This document shows, in pieces, positions 50,701 to 56,450 of a DNA stretch of 64,000 nt; the first letter of the stretch is position 1, and each line of letters starts with the position of its first letter. The notes under the pieces were generated by a model, which was not told the DNA's origin, searched no databases, and worked only from the letters and a program-made list of their open reading frames with translations. A program made the translations under genes and the position numbers. This DNA is from Morinoia aosen (lineage: Eukaryota; Arthropoda; Malacostraca; Amphipoda; Talitridae). Where the stretch lies: assembly GCA_030386875.1 (NCBI GenBank), contig CM059563.1:16014001-16078000 (forward strand), written 5' to 3'.

Positions 50701-51097
50701 TAAAATCTCAATTGACCTATGAAAATATTTTGTGTCATTAATAAGAGTTCAAACAACTTTCATGACTGGAATAGCCTACATGAAGAGTAAACATGATGAA
50801 CTATAACTGTTATTTAATTTTGTACATTATTAACGGATATGAAGGAAGAAAGCTAAAGCACAAAAAAGCTTCACACACAGTGACTACAGCTTCTCTCAGG
50901 CAGAAAAAATGATTTCAAAATCTAAGAAGCATTATAAGTACGCTCACAATGTGTTTTTTCCATCATAAAACTTCTTTAAAAGCTCGTGAGTCTTATATAA
51001 ACTTTGAAAATTCTTGAATTGACTAAGTTCTACGCAACATCGTAATCACTTACCAATTTCCTGAACCAACGATGCAAATTTGTTTTGGTGAGCTCAT
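26041..51097 (-). CDS. Gpdh: Glycerol-3-phosphate dehydrogenase [NAD+], cytosolic; complete gene, nine coding exons
   Basis: The minus-strand exons are 51,097-51,054, 48,061-47,884, 34,368-34,228, 33,079-32,938, 32,409-32,297, 31,472-31,365, 30,467-30,345, 27,119-27,013 and 26,137-26,041. They total 1,053 nt, giving 350 residues plus stop. All splice phases agree, and the length equals that of the animal family (about 349-353). The enzyme interconverts dihydroxyacetone phosphate and glycerol-3-phosphate with NADH in the cytosol, feeding the glycerophosphate shuttle of flight muscle and lipid synthesis. Visible family marks are the NAD-binding 'VGSGNWGSAIAKI' (from about residue 10), K121 at the end of 'GVSLIK', catalytic-type K206 in 'VCGALK', and R270-N271 in 'CYGGRNRK'. 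No key residue is missing. The start ATG is the only one giving the family N terminus ('[13 protein letters not shown]'). Exons 1-2 are AT-rich in third positions, while exons 3-9 are GC-rich. The stop overlaps a splice donor (see exon 9). Confidence 0.97.
26298..26415 (-). repeat. Dispersed repeat D1, copy 1
   Basis: It matches 42,435-42,560 in inverted orientation (shared GCCTGATACA...ATC, TTTTCAAATGCCTTA, ACTAAC and the GGTACC block). In Gpdh intron 8; class unknown. Confidence 0.6.
26486..26580. repeat. 95-bp direct repeat, left copy
   Basis: Nearly identical (one clear difference, CACAAGG versus CATAAGG) to 26,740-26,834. The two copies bracket the SINE-like segment at 26,581-26,739. 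Confidence 0.9.
26581..26739 (-). mobile_element. tRNA-like SINE segment between 95-bp direct repeats
   Basis: On minus, an A-box-like TAGCGTGTCGG and a B-box-like AGTTCGAGTCA are about 40 bp apart, near the spacing in tRNA genes. The segment does not fold as an intact tRNA that I can recognise, so I call it a tRNA-derived SINE rather than a tRNA gene. Confidence 0.5.
26740..26834. repeat. 95-bp direct repeat, right copy
   Basis: Second copy of the unit at 26,486-26,580; see that entry and the findings. Confidence 0.9.
27013..27119 (-). CDS. Gpdh: Gpdh coding exon 8
   Basis: Phase 0 start after TTTTTTCCAG, encoding '[20 protein letters not shown]' then '[15 protein letters not shown]' plus two bases of Arg; donor GTATTT. 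It matches the helix-rich C-terminal substrate domain ('NGQKLQGP' is a family signature). Confidence 0.96.
27427..27450. repeat. Left target duplication of the Penelope-like element
   Basis: TTTTAAATTAA...TCTCTAGGG resembles 29,209-29,235 (TTTTAAATTAAC...TCCCTAGGG) on the far side of the element, with small indels. Confidence 0.5.
27468..28025 (-). mobile_element. Penelope-like element, inverted 3' arm
   Basis: This is the reverse complement of 28,665-29,208: the C-terminal GIY-YIG endonuclease coding part plus the 3' tail (CTCGAAAGCTTTATTT, CATCATCAGTATCTG). It is joined head to head with the longer plus-strand copy that follows. Such inverted partial copies are a known feature of Penelope-like insertions. 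The reading frame 27,966-27,631 is still open and nearly identical to its partner. Confidence 0.9.
28026..29048 (+). CDS. Penelope-type reverse transcriptase (C-terminal half) with GIY-YIG endonuclease
   Basis: An open frame of about 340 codons with no in-frame ATG at the left, because the 5' part is missing. The RT catalytic motif YVDD lies at about residues 31-34, followed by '[14 protein letters not shown]' (typical of the family's RT palm/thumb). A Cys-containing GIY-YIG nuclease runs from about residue 236 ('[20 protein letters not shown]' ... 'RIAEHK'), with the acidic '[15 protein letters not shown]' near the end. The full enzyme would be about twice as long, so this copy cannot make a working RT. 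It is transcribed, if at all, antisense to Gpdh. Confidence 0.9.
   Translation, partial: TLANIFLSHYEQLWLNDCPDIFKPVYYRRYVDDTFLLFRDASHITLFLNYLNSKHPSIKFTHEKETGNKLNFLDVCIEKCENSFKTSVYHKLTNTGLGMKFISAINVNFKYNLVSGLVNRAFKICSTCDAFSARLEYLRSYFCRNCFPLSVVEKIFRATIECNRKDKMPNYDVQKIFLYISVNYMSNALNHYVREELILLLSKYYPQLNLRIIFRNGFSVGSFFRFTDRMPKSLQSCVVYKYTCSQCNATYCGETTRHLVTRIAEHKGISVRTGRATNQTLHSSIRDHAHLAGHPINQNNFEIIGHSSRQDIRLLESILIHQIKPTLNATDSSVPLQVLN
28026..29208 (+). mobile_element. Penelope-like element, 5'-truncated main copy
   Basis: Begins inside the reverse transcriptase at '[14 protein letters not shown]' (family context 'GSPLGPTLANIF'), then '[12 protein letters not shown]', and ends after the GIY-YIG domain and a 3' tail. 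With the inverted arm, the insertion spans about 27,468-29,208 in Gpdh intron 7. Near-identity of the two arms says the insertion is young. Confidence 0.92.
29209..29235. repeat. Right target duplication of the Penelope-like element
   Basis: Partner of 27,427-27,450; the two match over most of about 25 bp. Confidence 0.5.
29268..29625 (-). repeat. 350-bp dispersed repeat, copy 11a, with small tandem repeat at its edge
   Basis: Family body in minus orientation. At 29,275-29,338 the AGGTTAGGCCTCCTTTAAG edge is repeated three times. Confidence 0.7.
29641..29792 (-). repeat. 350-bp dispersed repeat, copy 11b, fragment
   Basis: The conserved 150 bp nearest the ATACAAC end, from AACAAAAATCC to CCCTCAGAGGGGAT. 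Confidence 0.7.
30345..30467 (-). CDS. Gpdh: Gpdh coding exon 7
   Basis: Phase 0 at both ends, encoding '[20 protein letters not shown]' then '[20 protein letters not shown]' and K. It contains the substrate-phosphate-binding R270-N271 pair and D261. The donor is GTTGCT, weaker than the others in the gene. Confidence 0.97.
30468..31364 (-). other. Gpdh intron 6
   Basis: No repeat or gene recognised; CpG-normal. Confidence 0.8.
31365..31472 (-). CDS. Gpdh: Gpdh coding exon 6
   Basis: Encodes '[20 protein letters not shown]' then '[16 protein letters not shown]' (residues 207-242), containing the 'GDNTKAA' substrate loop; phase 0 at both ends, acceptor CCGCAG, donor GTAATT. Confidence 0.97.
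32060..32282. repeat. Tandem repeat, about 75-bp unit, 3 copies, in Gpdh intron 5
   Basis: The unit contains GCRGACATAYAAAGAGTAAT-type sequence followed by GACCAGCATGAACA and a run of AAAG. The units are diverged by 20-30%. Confidence 0.65.
32297..32409 (-). CDS. Gpdh: Gpdh coding exon 5
   Basis: Joins exon 4 to read '[20 protein letters not shown]' then '[19 protein letters not shown]', ending with the catalytic-type K206. Of two possible AGs 6 nt apart, the upstream one (exon starting 32,409) is required by frame and by the family's 'TIGC' motif. GC-rich. Confidence 0.96.
32524..32910. repeat. Tandem repeat, about 105-115-bp unit, 3.5 copies, in Gpdh intron 4
   Basis: The unit has the landmarks GTAACACATAA, CAGTGTTCAGCAG, AATGAAATCTACAGC and AATACACGAATATTTCTGA. 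It ends just before the exon 4 donor and so fills nearly the whole intron. Confidence 0.8.
32938..33079 (-). CDS. Gpdh: Gpdh coding exon 4
   Basis: Encodes '[20 protein letters not shown]' then '[20 protein letters not shown]' and 'KFCETTIG'. '[20 protein letters not shown]' is a near-invariant GPDH stretch. Acceptor CACCAG, donor GTCAGT in phase 1. Confidence 0.97.
33550..33688. repeat. About 130-bp direct repeat, left copy, flanking the 350-bp repeat
   Basis: Roughly 80% like 34,048-34,182 (shared ATGGAGCAAATATTAAAG and GCGATATGAGGC). The two lie directly on either side of dispersed-repeat copy 12. Confidence 0.75.
33684..34047 (-). repeat. 350-bp dispersed repeat, copy 12, full length
   Basis: All landmarks present, with an ATTGGATTATACGTTAG tail at the left. 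In Gpdh intron 3, 180 bp from exon 3. Confidence 0.85.
34048..34182. repeat. About 130-bp direct repeat, right copy
   Basis: Partner of 33,550-33,688; ends about 45 bp from the exon 3 donor. Confidence 0.75.
34228..34368 (-). CDS. Gpdh: Gpdh coding exon 3
   Basis: Encodes '[20 protein letters not shown]' then '[20 protein letters not shown]' and 'VGVSLIK'. It completes the N-terminal Rossmann domain and ends with K121. Very GC-rich third positions, in contrast to exon 2. Phase 0 at both ends; acceptor TTTCAG, donor GTGCTT. Confidence 0.97.
34453..34570. repeat. Short tandem repeat, GCAGCGAACGTTACC-type units
   Basis: About five 18-30 bp units built on GCAGCGAAC(G/A)TTACC with interspersed TAGCACCAC or TCTG spacers. 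It lies close to the exon 3 acceptor. Confidence 0.75.
34881..35097 (-). repeat. 350-bp dispersed repeat, copy 13, partial
   Basis: The end nearest TTAGGGAGGC plus the middle; preceded by GTTAGATTAGATTATATG, the family's AATCT-type tail. Confidence 0.75.
35660..35735 (-). repeat. 350-bp dispersed repeat, copy 14, fragment
   Basis: Only the tail end (AGATTAGATTATAAGTTAG...) and first 60 bp; runs into a (TTA)n microsatellite at 35,736-35,781. Confidence 0.75.
35736..35781. repeat. (TTA)n microsatellite, about 15 units
   Basis: An uninterrupted TTA/ATT run between repeat copies 14 and 15. Confidence 0.95.
35782..36132 (-). repeat. 350-bp dispersed repeat, copy 15, full length (best reference copy)
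   Basis: A clean copy from AAGTTTTAGCCTCCC to GTATCCCCCTGAGGGG; good for a family consensus. Confidence 0.85.
36396..36510. mobile_element. MITE family M2, copy 2
   Basis: CCAATCTAACTTTTTCG to CGGCAAAAAAGTTAGACTGG, almost one large palindrome around GCGATTAAATCGC. Same family as 11,307-11,410. Confidence 0.8.
38119..38250 (+). mobile_element. tRNA-derived SINE head
   Basis: An A-box-like TGACCTAGTGG and a B-box-like GGTTCGAAACG are about 42 bp apart, with tRNA-like arms between. Followed by unrelated AT-rich sequence. Not an intact tRNA gene. Confidence 0.55.
38270..38341 (-). repeat. 350-bp dispersed repeat, copy 16a, fragment
   Basis: Same short tail-end piece as copy 14 (AGATTATAAGTTAG...GCGTATCGAAGA), interrupted by copy 16b inserted at its end. 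Confidence 0.75.
38342..38702 (-). repeat. 350-bp dispersed repeat, copy 16b, full length
   Basis: Complete, with a TTAGATTAGATTAG tail directly abutting copy 16a. Confidence 0.85.
41337..41495. repeat. Tandem duplication, 85-bp period, 1.9 copies
   Basis: CATAGCCGATTGTTTAGTAC begins at 41,343 and again at 41,428, followed in both by CAGCAAT-CTCGTGATACCG. Only a few differences, so young. Confidence 0.9.
42387..42408. repeat. (AAAT)n microsatellite
   Basis: About five AAAT units. Confidence 0.9.
42435..42560 (+). repeat. Dispersed repeat D1, copy 2
   Basis: Matches 26,298-26,415 in opposite orientation; includes GGTCAAGACCGGTACC. Confidence 0.6.
42871..43206 (-). repeat. 350-bp dispersed repeat, copy 17, nearly full, with end duplicated
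   Basis: The CCAATTCCCATAGATACAAC end segment occurs twice (43,145-43,177 and 43,187-43,206). Confidence 0.8.
44183..44396. mobile_element. TTAA-flanked MITE family T1, copy 2, uninterrupted
   Basis: CACTTTGACCGCAACGTGCG at the left; the right end GTTGTGGTCAAAGTG equivalent is followed by TTAA (44,397-44,400). The left site is TGAA, a degraded TTAA. The ends are inverted repeats (CACTTTGACC / GGTCAAAGTG). Confidence 0.8.
47093..47435 (-). repeat. 350-bp dispersed repeat, copy 18
   Basis: A full copy whose CpG sites are mostly lost (for example CGGGACC to GAGACCC), in line with its CpG-poor surroundings. Confidence 0.8.
47884..48061 (-). CDS. Gpdh: Gpdh coding exon 2
   Basis: Completes W15, then '[20 protein letters not shown]', '[20 protein letters not shown]', '[19 protein letters not shown]' (residues 16-74). 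'[21 protein letters not shown]' is a near-invariant GPDH stretch. AT-rich codons. Acceptor CCAAACAG, donor GTAAGT in phase 0. Confidence 0.97.
48414..49256. mobile_element. TTAA-flanked MITE family T2, copy 2, with internal hairpin
   Basis: TTAA at 48,410-48,413 and 49,257-49,260; the ends are GGAGAGCGTCCCC and the complement of GGGGGGTGCTGTCC. Inside, 48,598-48,680 and 48,800-48,880 form a large inverted repeat (GAGCTACAGTGATGATTTT and complement). It sits in Gpdh intron 1 and is CpG-richer than the sequence around it. Confidence 0.8.
49261..51053 (-). other. Gpdh intron 1, unique part
   Basis: Very AT-rich with almost no CpG (I count four in 49,261-50,940) and no recognised element. Confidence 0.8.
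51054..51097 (-). CDS. Gpdh: Gpdh coding exon 1 (start)
   Basis: ATG at 51,097-51,095, then '[14 protein letters not shown]' and two bases of W15, before GTAAGT. It carries the start of the dinucleotide-binding GxGNWG motif, which is split by intron 1. Just upstream, TTCTAG could be either 5' UTR or a splice acceptor for a non-coding first exon. Confidence 0.96.
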
Positions 51098-51452
51098 GAT
51101 TCTAGAATTTGTAGCGGCGATAAAACTTGAGTGTATAGAGCCAGGTATAGCAGGGCAGCTCACGGCACAACCAATCCTCCCAACGGTAGAAGTGACTTGA
51201 ACTTGAACTTGAACTTGAAATTGAGGGCCGACAGCGTCGGGGCCTTTGTAACGGCCTACAATTCCCTCCACAGTTATCACACAAAGAGTTCAGCGCCTGG
51301 TACCAGACTTGTCCACTAAACTACTCAGGATTTACCAATCCTTGTCACAAGCTGCCATTGGATGGCGTCACTGGGATAGCCAGTGCGTCAAAACACCATC
51401 CCCAGGCATATTGGGTCATTACTGACCATTCTACCTGACTGGCACATTCCAG

Positions 51453-54400
51453 TCACTGTCTCTTACTCCAGGCACGCACAAGAAACAATTTCATAGCTTC
51501 AATGATACTCAAATTGCACTCCTGATCCAATCCAGCAAGACAGCTTATACCGCAATCATCTTCAGCACATCTGGCATACCACTCATTCTCTCCATACTGC
51601 TCAAGCACCACATTCATAAAACTTTCTCTCTCTTGCTCATACTTACTACATTCCAGTACAAAATGCTCAATTGTTTCCTCCACTCCACTAATACACTGCC
51701 GACATAATCTGTTATTATTCTCATTCCACCTCCATGTACGTCTGTTCACACTCAATGACTTACATCTCACAGCAAACAAGAGTTGACTTCCAAAACTACC
51801 ATCATAGAACATCTCAAACTTAGGCGCTTCTTTTTTCATATACCAGTCAAGTGTAGGCTTCCGCACCATGCTAAGCCTCCACTTATTCAATCCATACTCT
51901 TTTGTTTTCCTCTCAATCTCTTTCTTCCACCTCTTGCAGTCCCACTCAGGCCCTACACCTCCAGGATTTATTAAACTCCAGTCATCCACAGGTCTCCCAA
52001 TTCTAACATGAATAATCTTTTGCATACTAAGCTTCCTTGCATGCCCCCAACACACTTTCTCCCAATAGCTTACACTCAGATTCCATTCAAAAATTCGCTT
52101 TACCCATCTGCTATTCTGCATTCTTTCAATTCTCACCTTATAATTCAGCACTGCCTTCATCATTCTTTCTGAAAATAGGCTCCACCCAAGGTCACCTCTA
52201 ATGGCTTCTGTAGCTGTCCATTTTGGAGCACCCAATGCTAACCGTCCTACCTTATTTTGTATTACATCCAGCTTTTCAAGATCACTTCCATTCCAGGCAA
52301 GAGCACTCATACCATACATGACACTAGGTACAGCAACATACTTCCACATTCCTCTCACACATTCATACTTGTTTGCTCTGTATCTGGCCACGCTACTTAA
52401 TCGTCCACTCCACTGCATAGCTTTTGCCACTTTCTCACCCTTAGTTCTAGTGCATCCATCTTCACTTATCATACAACCTAGATATTTGTATTCTTTTGTT
52501 CTACCTATTCTGATTTCTCCAATATTCCACAGTCTGTCTCTATCAGTCTCATCACTATTTATAACCATAACCTTGCTTTTGTCGGCACCGAAGTTCATCT
52601 TGAAATCTGTACTATATCCGTTCACAATGTCAAGCATCCTTTGCAGTTCATGTCCACATCCACTAACCACAACCACATCATCAGCATACAACAAACAGCT
52701 CAGTCTCTCATTACCAACTTTCAGTCCTAAGCCACTCCTTCTCAGTCGAACTGCTAATTCTTCTGTGTACAATCCAAACAACAGGGGAGACAGAGTACAG
52801 CCCTGTCTCACTCCTCTAACACTCCTCACTTGCCCCGTTTCCAAATTTCCTAACCTGTATATAGCGCTTGTGTTCTCATACAGACTTTGTACAATTTTTA
52901 CTATTTTTCTGCTAAACCCAACTTTTCTCAGAACTTCAAGGAGCCTAACCCGATCCACTCTGTCATACGCTTTTTCAATATCCAGGAATGCTAAATACAC
53001 CTTCTTATCATCCTTCCTCATTCGCTCAATTATTTCACTCACTACAAACAGATTATCTTCCCCACGTCTATCCTGCCTAAAACCATTCTGTTCTTCACCT
53101 AGGACTCCTAATTCCTCAACTAAATTTTTCATTCTCTCATTCAAAATACCACAAAATATCTTACATACAGTGTCACCCAGTGCAATTGGTCTGTAATTTT
53201 TAAGTTCTTTCATACTCTTATGTCCACCCTTATGCAACAGAACTACATTACACTTGTTCCAGTCATCCGGTACTCTTTCACTCTTCCATATCTCATCAAA
53301 TAAACATTTCAACATACTGACCACACTCTCTCCTCCAAATTTATAGAACTCATATGGGATCTTATCAGGGCCACATGCCTTTCCATTTTTCACTTTCTTC
53401 AAAAAACTTACAATCTCTTCACAAGTGATTTCGTCTTCCATTTGCAGTTCACGTTCATCAATCAGAAAATTTATGGGTGCATTATCTGTAACCTGCTCAT
53501 TCATTCCACCAATGTCCTCCCAGTATTCTTCAACTGCTTTCACCAGTTGCATCCTATCTTGCACACTGCAACCATTAACTACTAATTCATCAACTTGAAC
53601 TTCACTACTTCTATCATTACCTTGTATAAACTTATACCAATCTTTTATTCCATCCGGGCCTTTCTTTCTTAGATTTTCAACTTGGTGTCTCTCCTCTTTA
53701 ACTCTAGCCTCATTAATCATTCTCCTTACTTTCTTCTGCTGGTCCTTGTACTCATTCCATGCACTCTGCCATTCATCCTCAGTAATTCTGTTTCTTTCAT
53801 ACATTTTCCTCATACTGCGTTGTTTCTTATTTAAAGTCTTTCTTCTCATTCGTTCTTCCTTTATCTCACTTGTAAACCACCTGGCATTCCCTGTCCCTTT
53901 CCTACATTTTATTCTACCAATCTTTTGCTCTGCCACATCATACAAGGTTCTTGCAATCTCACCATTTAGGTCATTTACATTTCCACACCTGTTCCAGTTA
54001 TACCTACTCAATTCATTCTTAAATTCTTCCCAGTTTGCCTTTTTTATCTGCCAACTTTCTTTCACACTACTGACCTTTTGCATTGACTCCTTTCTACCCC
54101 AGTTATATTCAAGCACAAGCATTTTATGGTCACTATCAATATCAAAATCATCTTCATCTACAAACATTTCATTGACACACTCTCTTGCTCTACTATTCAC
54201 AATCATATAGTCAATGGCAGTTTTCCATTCCCTGCTTTGCCATGTATGCAAGCCATTTCCTATTGTTACATTCAGGTTTTCAAGTTCATTCTCATCACAA
54301 AAATCTATCAATTTTTGTCCATTTGCATTCACCGGCTCACCAAGTATACCAACATGGCCATTCATGTCACCCATCACAATCAGAGGGCACCTGCAGTGTT

Positions 54401-54869
54401 CTCGTACAATCCTTGTTAATATTTCATACTTTTTTACATTCTCTTCATGAGCTAAAATCCCATCAGTTGTCATATAACATACAATCACAACAATACATTC
54501 TCTGGCATGCATTCTTTCACACTTAATCGCTAACAAATCTTCACTTTCAGGTTCATTTCCAACAGGAAGTTCCTCTAATTTCCAATTTAGAGCATTCTTT
54601 ACAATCAAACCAACTCCACCACCTCTTTTTTGCCAATTTACACGCCCTTTTCCTATCATATGATACTTATTCTCCTTACATGTTAAACTGACTCTATCAC
54701 GCATTTGGGTCTCTACTACACCAACACAATCCAATTTTCCATTCTCAAATTCTACTACGAGGTCATCTAACTTTCCTGCATTCCATCCACGCACATTTAT
54801 ACTTCCAAACCTTACAACACAATTGGACAATTCCAGACGTTCCTCACTTTTGCTCTGACGGATTTTCAT
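51453..54869 (-). CDS. LINE ORF2: endonuclease-reverse transcriptase, 1,138 aa
   Basis: Residues 18-255 are an exonuclease-endonuclease-phosphatase (APE-like) domain: 'INVRGWN', E53 in 'VVETQ', 'GDMNGH' (167-172), 'DYM' (220-222) and 'SDHK' (246-249). From about 485 to 800 lies a non-LTR RT: 'GKACGPDKIPYEFYK', 'NYRPIALGDTVCKI', 'NGFRQDRRGEDNL', 'FLDIEKAYDRVD', 'GVRQGCTLSPLLF' and the catalytic 'YADD' (728-731). A CCHC-like finger near 1,060 ('CRQCISGVEETIEHFVLEC') precedes the end. It nicks target DNA and primes cDNA synthesis there. I see no RNase H domain. The frame has no break and follows ORF1's stop directly. Confidence 0.95.
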   Translation of the reverse strand: MKIRQSKSEERLELSNCVVRFGSINVRGWNAGKLDDLVVEFENGKLDCVGVVETQMRDRVSLTCKENKYHMIGKGRVNWQKRGGGVGLIVKNALNWKLEELPVGNEPESEDLLAIKCERMHARECIVVIVCYMTTDGILAHEENVKKYEILTRIVREHCRCPLIVMGDMNGHVGILGEPVNANGQKLIDFCDENELENLNVTIGNGLHTWQSREWKTAIDYMIVNSRARECVNEMFVDEDDFDIDSDHKMLVLEYNWGRKESMQKVSSVKESWQIKKANWEEFKNELSRYNWNRCGNVNDLNGEIARTLYDVAEQKIGRIKCRKGTGNARWFTSEIKEERMRRKTLNKKQRSMRKMYERNRITEDEWQSAWNEYKDQQKKVRRMINEARVKEERHQVENLRKKGPDGIKDWYKFIQGNDRSSEVQVDELVVNGCSVQDRMQLVKAVEEYWEDIGGMNEQVTDNAPINFLIDERELQMEDEITCEEIVSFLKKVKNGKACGPDKIPYEFYKFGGESVVSMLKCLFDEIWKSERVPDDWNKCNVVLLHKGGHKSMKELKNYRPIALGDTVCKIFCGILNERMKNLVEELGVLGEEQNGFRQDRRGEDNLFVVSEIIERMRKDDKKVYLAFLDIEKAYDRVDRVRLLEVLRKVGFSRKIVKIVQSLYENTSAIYRLGNLETGQVRSVRGVRQGCTLSPLLFGLYTEELAVRLRRSGLGLKVGNERLSCLLYADDVVVVSGCGHELQRMLDIVNGYSTDFKMNFGADKSKVMVINSDETDRDRLWNIGEIRIGRTKEYKYLGCMISEDGCTRTKGEKVAKAMQWSGRLSSVARYRANKYECVRGMWKYVAVPSVMYGMSALAWNGSDLEKLDVIQNKVGRLALGAPKWTATEAIRGDLGWSLFSERMMKAVLNYKVRIERMQNSRWVKRIFEWNLSVSYWEKVCWGHARKLSMQKIIHVRIGRPVDDWSLINPGGVGPEWDCKRWKKEIERKTKEYGLNKWRLSMVRKPTLDWYMKKEAPKFEMFYDGSFGSQLLFAVRCKSLSVNRRTWRWNENNNRLCRQCISGVEETIEHFVLECSKYEQERESFMNVVLEQYGENEWYARCAEDDCGISCLAGLDQECNLSIIEAMKLFLVRAWSKRQ

Positions 54870-56009
54870 TCATCCAGTTCCAGCTTCCATTATGACATGA
54901 GTAGCCCTGATCCACCGGATATATTTCTTGGAGAGTTTCATCTCACCTTCTTTTGTAAGATGGACTCCATCTCCAAGAAAACACCCATCCTGGATCACGC
55001 TATCCATGTCAAGGAAGCTGGAACCCAGCTCACGCTTTCTCACACTCTCAGCTCTCATACTCATAATCCTTTCATGCAACTCTCTATTCACCTCCTTTCG
55101 CACCCTTTCATACTCCTCATCACACGCAGGCCTTCTTAGGAGGCTAGTCACTGCCACTCTAACATTCTTCTTCCGAGCCCTATCAACAACTTTCATAATT
55201 GCATTCACCGTACGTTCTCTCCCACATTCAAGCAACCCATTGCCACCTCCTTGCAGTACAACCATTCCTTCATCCATTCCATCTATCACTCTCTCAGCAT
55301 GCCTACAAATCTCCTCCACTCCTTTCCCTCTCATGCTCATACATCCACTACTGTCACTCATACATACGAACCTATCAACATTCTTCACCATGCTATCTCC
55401 ACATATTCTAATCATAGGTCTTACTCTCCCTTTCATGCTACTCTTTCGCTCACTTCTTTCACTCAGATCATTCTTTCCATTCATCTTCCTTTCATTCGCT
55501 ACCACTACAGGCTCCTGCACCTCATGTGGCACCACAACAGGTGGCTCATTCACTCTCTTTCCATTTTTACCTCTTTCATCATGCTCATTCATCCTTCTAC
55601 TCTCATCTGTCACATTTGCACCATCATTTACTTCATTCACACTCCTTGCACCATCATTTGCATTATCATCCACTTCATTTGCACTCCTTGCACCACCATT
55701 TACCTCTTCAGTCACTGCATTTGCACCATTCTCATTATTTCCTTCGTTCAGCTTCCTTTCATCCTTCAAGTCAGCCTCTAAAGCAACCATCAAAATTGTC
55801 AATCTCTCAACCTCCTCTTTCAACTTCTTACTCTCATCATTCAAACATTTCCAGCACGTAAACACAAGATCACTCAACTTTCTCCGACTCATTTCTCTCA
55901 AACCTTTGCATGCATCTATATCTATCCACTCTTTACAAGTCATGCACTCAATCTCCTCATCCATTCCACTTGCACCTCCCTTCCTACGACCAGTCCTATT
56001 TCTTGCCAT
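54870..56009 (-). CDS. LINE ORF1: zinc-finger plus SGNH/GDSL-esterase-like protein, 379 aa
   Basis: The start ATG is at 56,009-56,007 ('MARNRTGRRKGG'). Cys pairs at 22/25, 34 and 52/55 make a PHD-like finger, followed by a short coiled coil (about 56-90) and a low-complexity Asn/Glu/Ala linker with imperfect 'NEVNDGA' repeats (100-140). An SGNH-hydrolase fold follows: 'RICGDSMVKNV' (block I, Ser206), 'VLQGGGNGLL' (block III, Asn257) and 'LGDGVHLTKEG' (block V, Asp347/His350). All catalytic-type residues are present. Esterase-bearing ORF1 proteins are known from CR1-type LINEs and are thought to aid RNP or membrane interaction. The stop TGA is followed at once by ORF2's ATG in the same frame. 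Confidence 0.92.
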   Translation of the reverse strand: MARNRTGRRKGGASGMDEEIECMTCKEWIDIDACKGLREMSRRKLSDLVFTCWKCLNDESKKLKEEVERLTILMVALEADLKDERKLNEGNNENGANAVTEEVNGGARSANEVDDNANDGARSVNEVNDGANVTDESRRMNEHDERGKNGKRVNEPPVVVPHEVQEPVVVANERKMNGKNDLSERSERKSSMKGRVRPMIRICGDSMVKNVDRFVCMSDSSGCMSMRGKGVEEICRHAERVIDGMDEGMVVLQGGGNGLLECGRERTVNAIMKVVDRARKKNVRVAVTSLLRRPACDEEYERVRKEVNRELHERIMSMRAESVRKRELGSSFLDMDSVIQDGCFLGDGVHLTKEGEMKLSKKYIRWIRATHVIMEAGTG

Positions 56010-56450
56010 CCTCAAACACAGACTTCTCTCTCAGTACAAATTTCACAGGCAGAAGAAGTCTTCACTCACCAAATCTACTGAAAATCAAGTTATCAAACCA
56101 AAAGAAACAAAAACGTTTCCTACTACTCTCACAGTCACTCACTACAGTGTCACACACTATACTCTTTATATGCAAAGAAAGCTTACCAGTCAAAACACCT
56201 CAGTCAAAAATTGCAAGTCACCACACCAAAGTCCAATGCTCAGTCTCAACTCTCACGCAGCAAAAAAACTACTCTCACGAGCACTCCATACAAAGTCACA
56301 CACTGTACTCACGTGAATATACAAACTATACCAGTTTTTCAGCAACTTCACTTTAATTCACCACAATTTTCGTCACAATTTGCCAAACACTAGTAAACAC
56401 GAGAGCCTTACCTGTGTTCACACCGTAACGTAACACCACCCACGACACTG
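56010..56450 (-). other. LINE 5' region
   Basis: Non-coding, GT-rich on minus, with GTGTGTGACT-type repeats. The 5' boundary is placed near the CpG-rich GTGTTACGTTACGGTGTG and is uncertain by about 100 bp. Confidence 0.5.

Larger units (their letters stand above)
51195..56450 (-). mobile_element. LINE (non-LTR retrotransposon), apparently full length, CR1/jockey-superfamily type
   Basis: Two intact ORFs, a 5' region of about 440 bp and a 3' region of about 250 bp that ends in a (TTCAAG)n run at about 51,195-51,222. The limits are approximate: I could not define target duplications. ORF1 has a zinc-finger and an SGNH/GDSL esterase-like domain, as in CR1-group elements. ORF2 has an APE-type endonuclease and RT. 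The same strand as Gpdh and the position directly in front of its first coding exon are notable. Full-length open frames mean a young copy. Confidence 0.85.

Noticed and set aside
52201-56356. Long plus-strand frames (up to 462 codons) rich in Ser, His, Leu and Pro.
   Set aside because: Antisense shadows of the LINE ORFs; no domain of their own.
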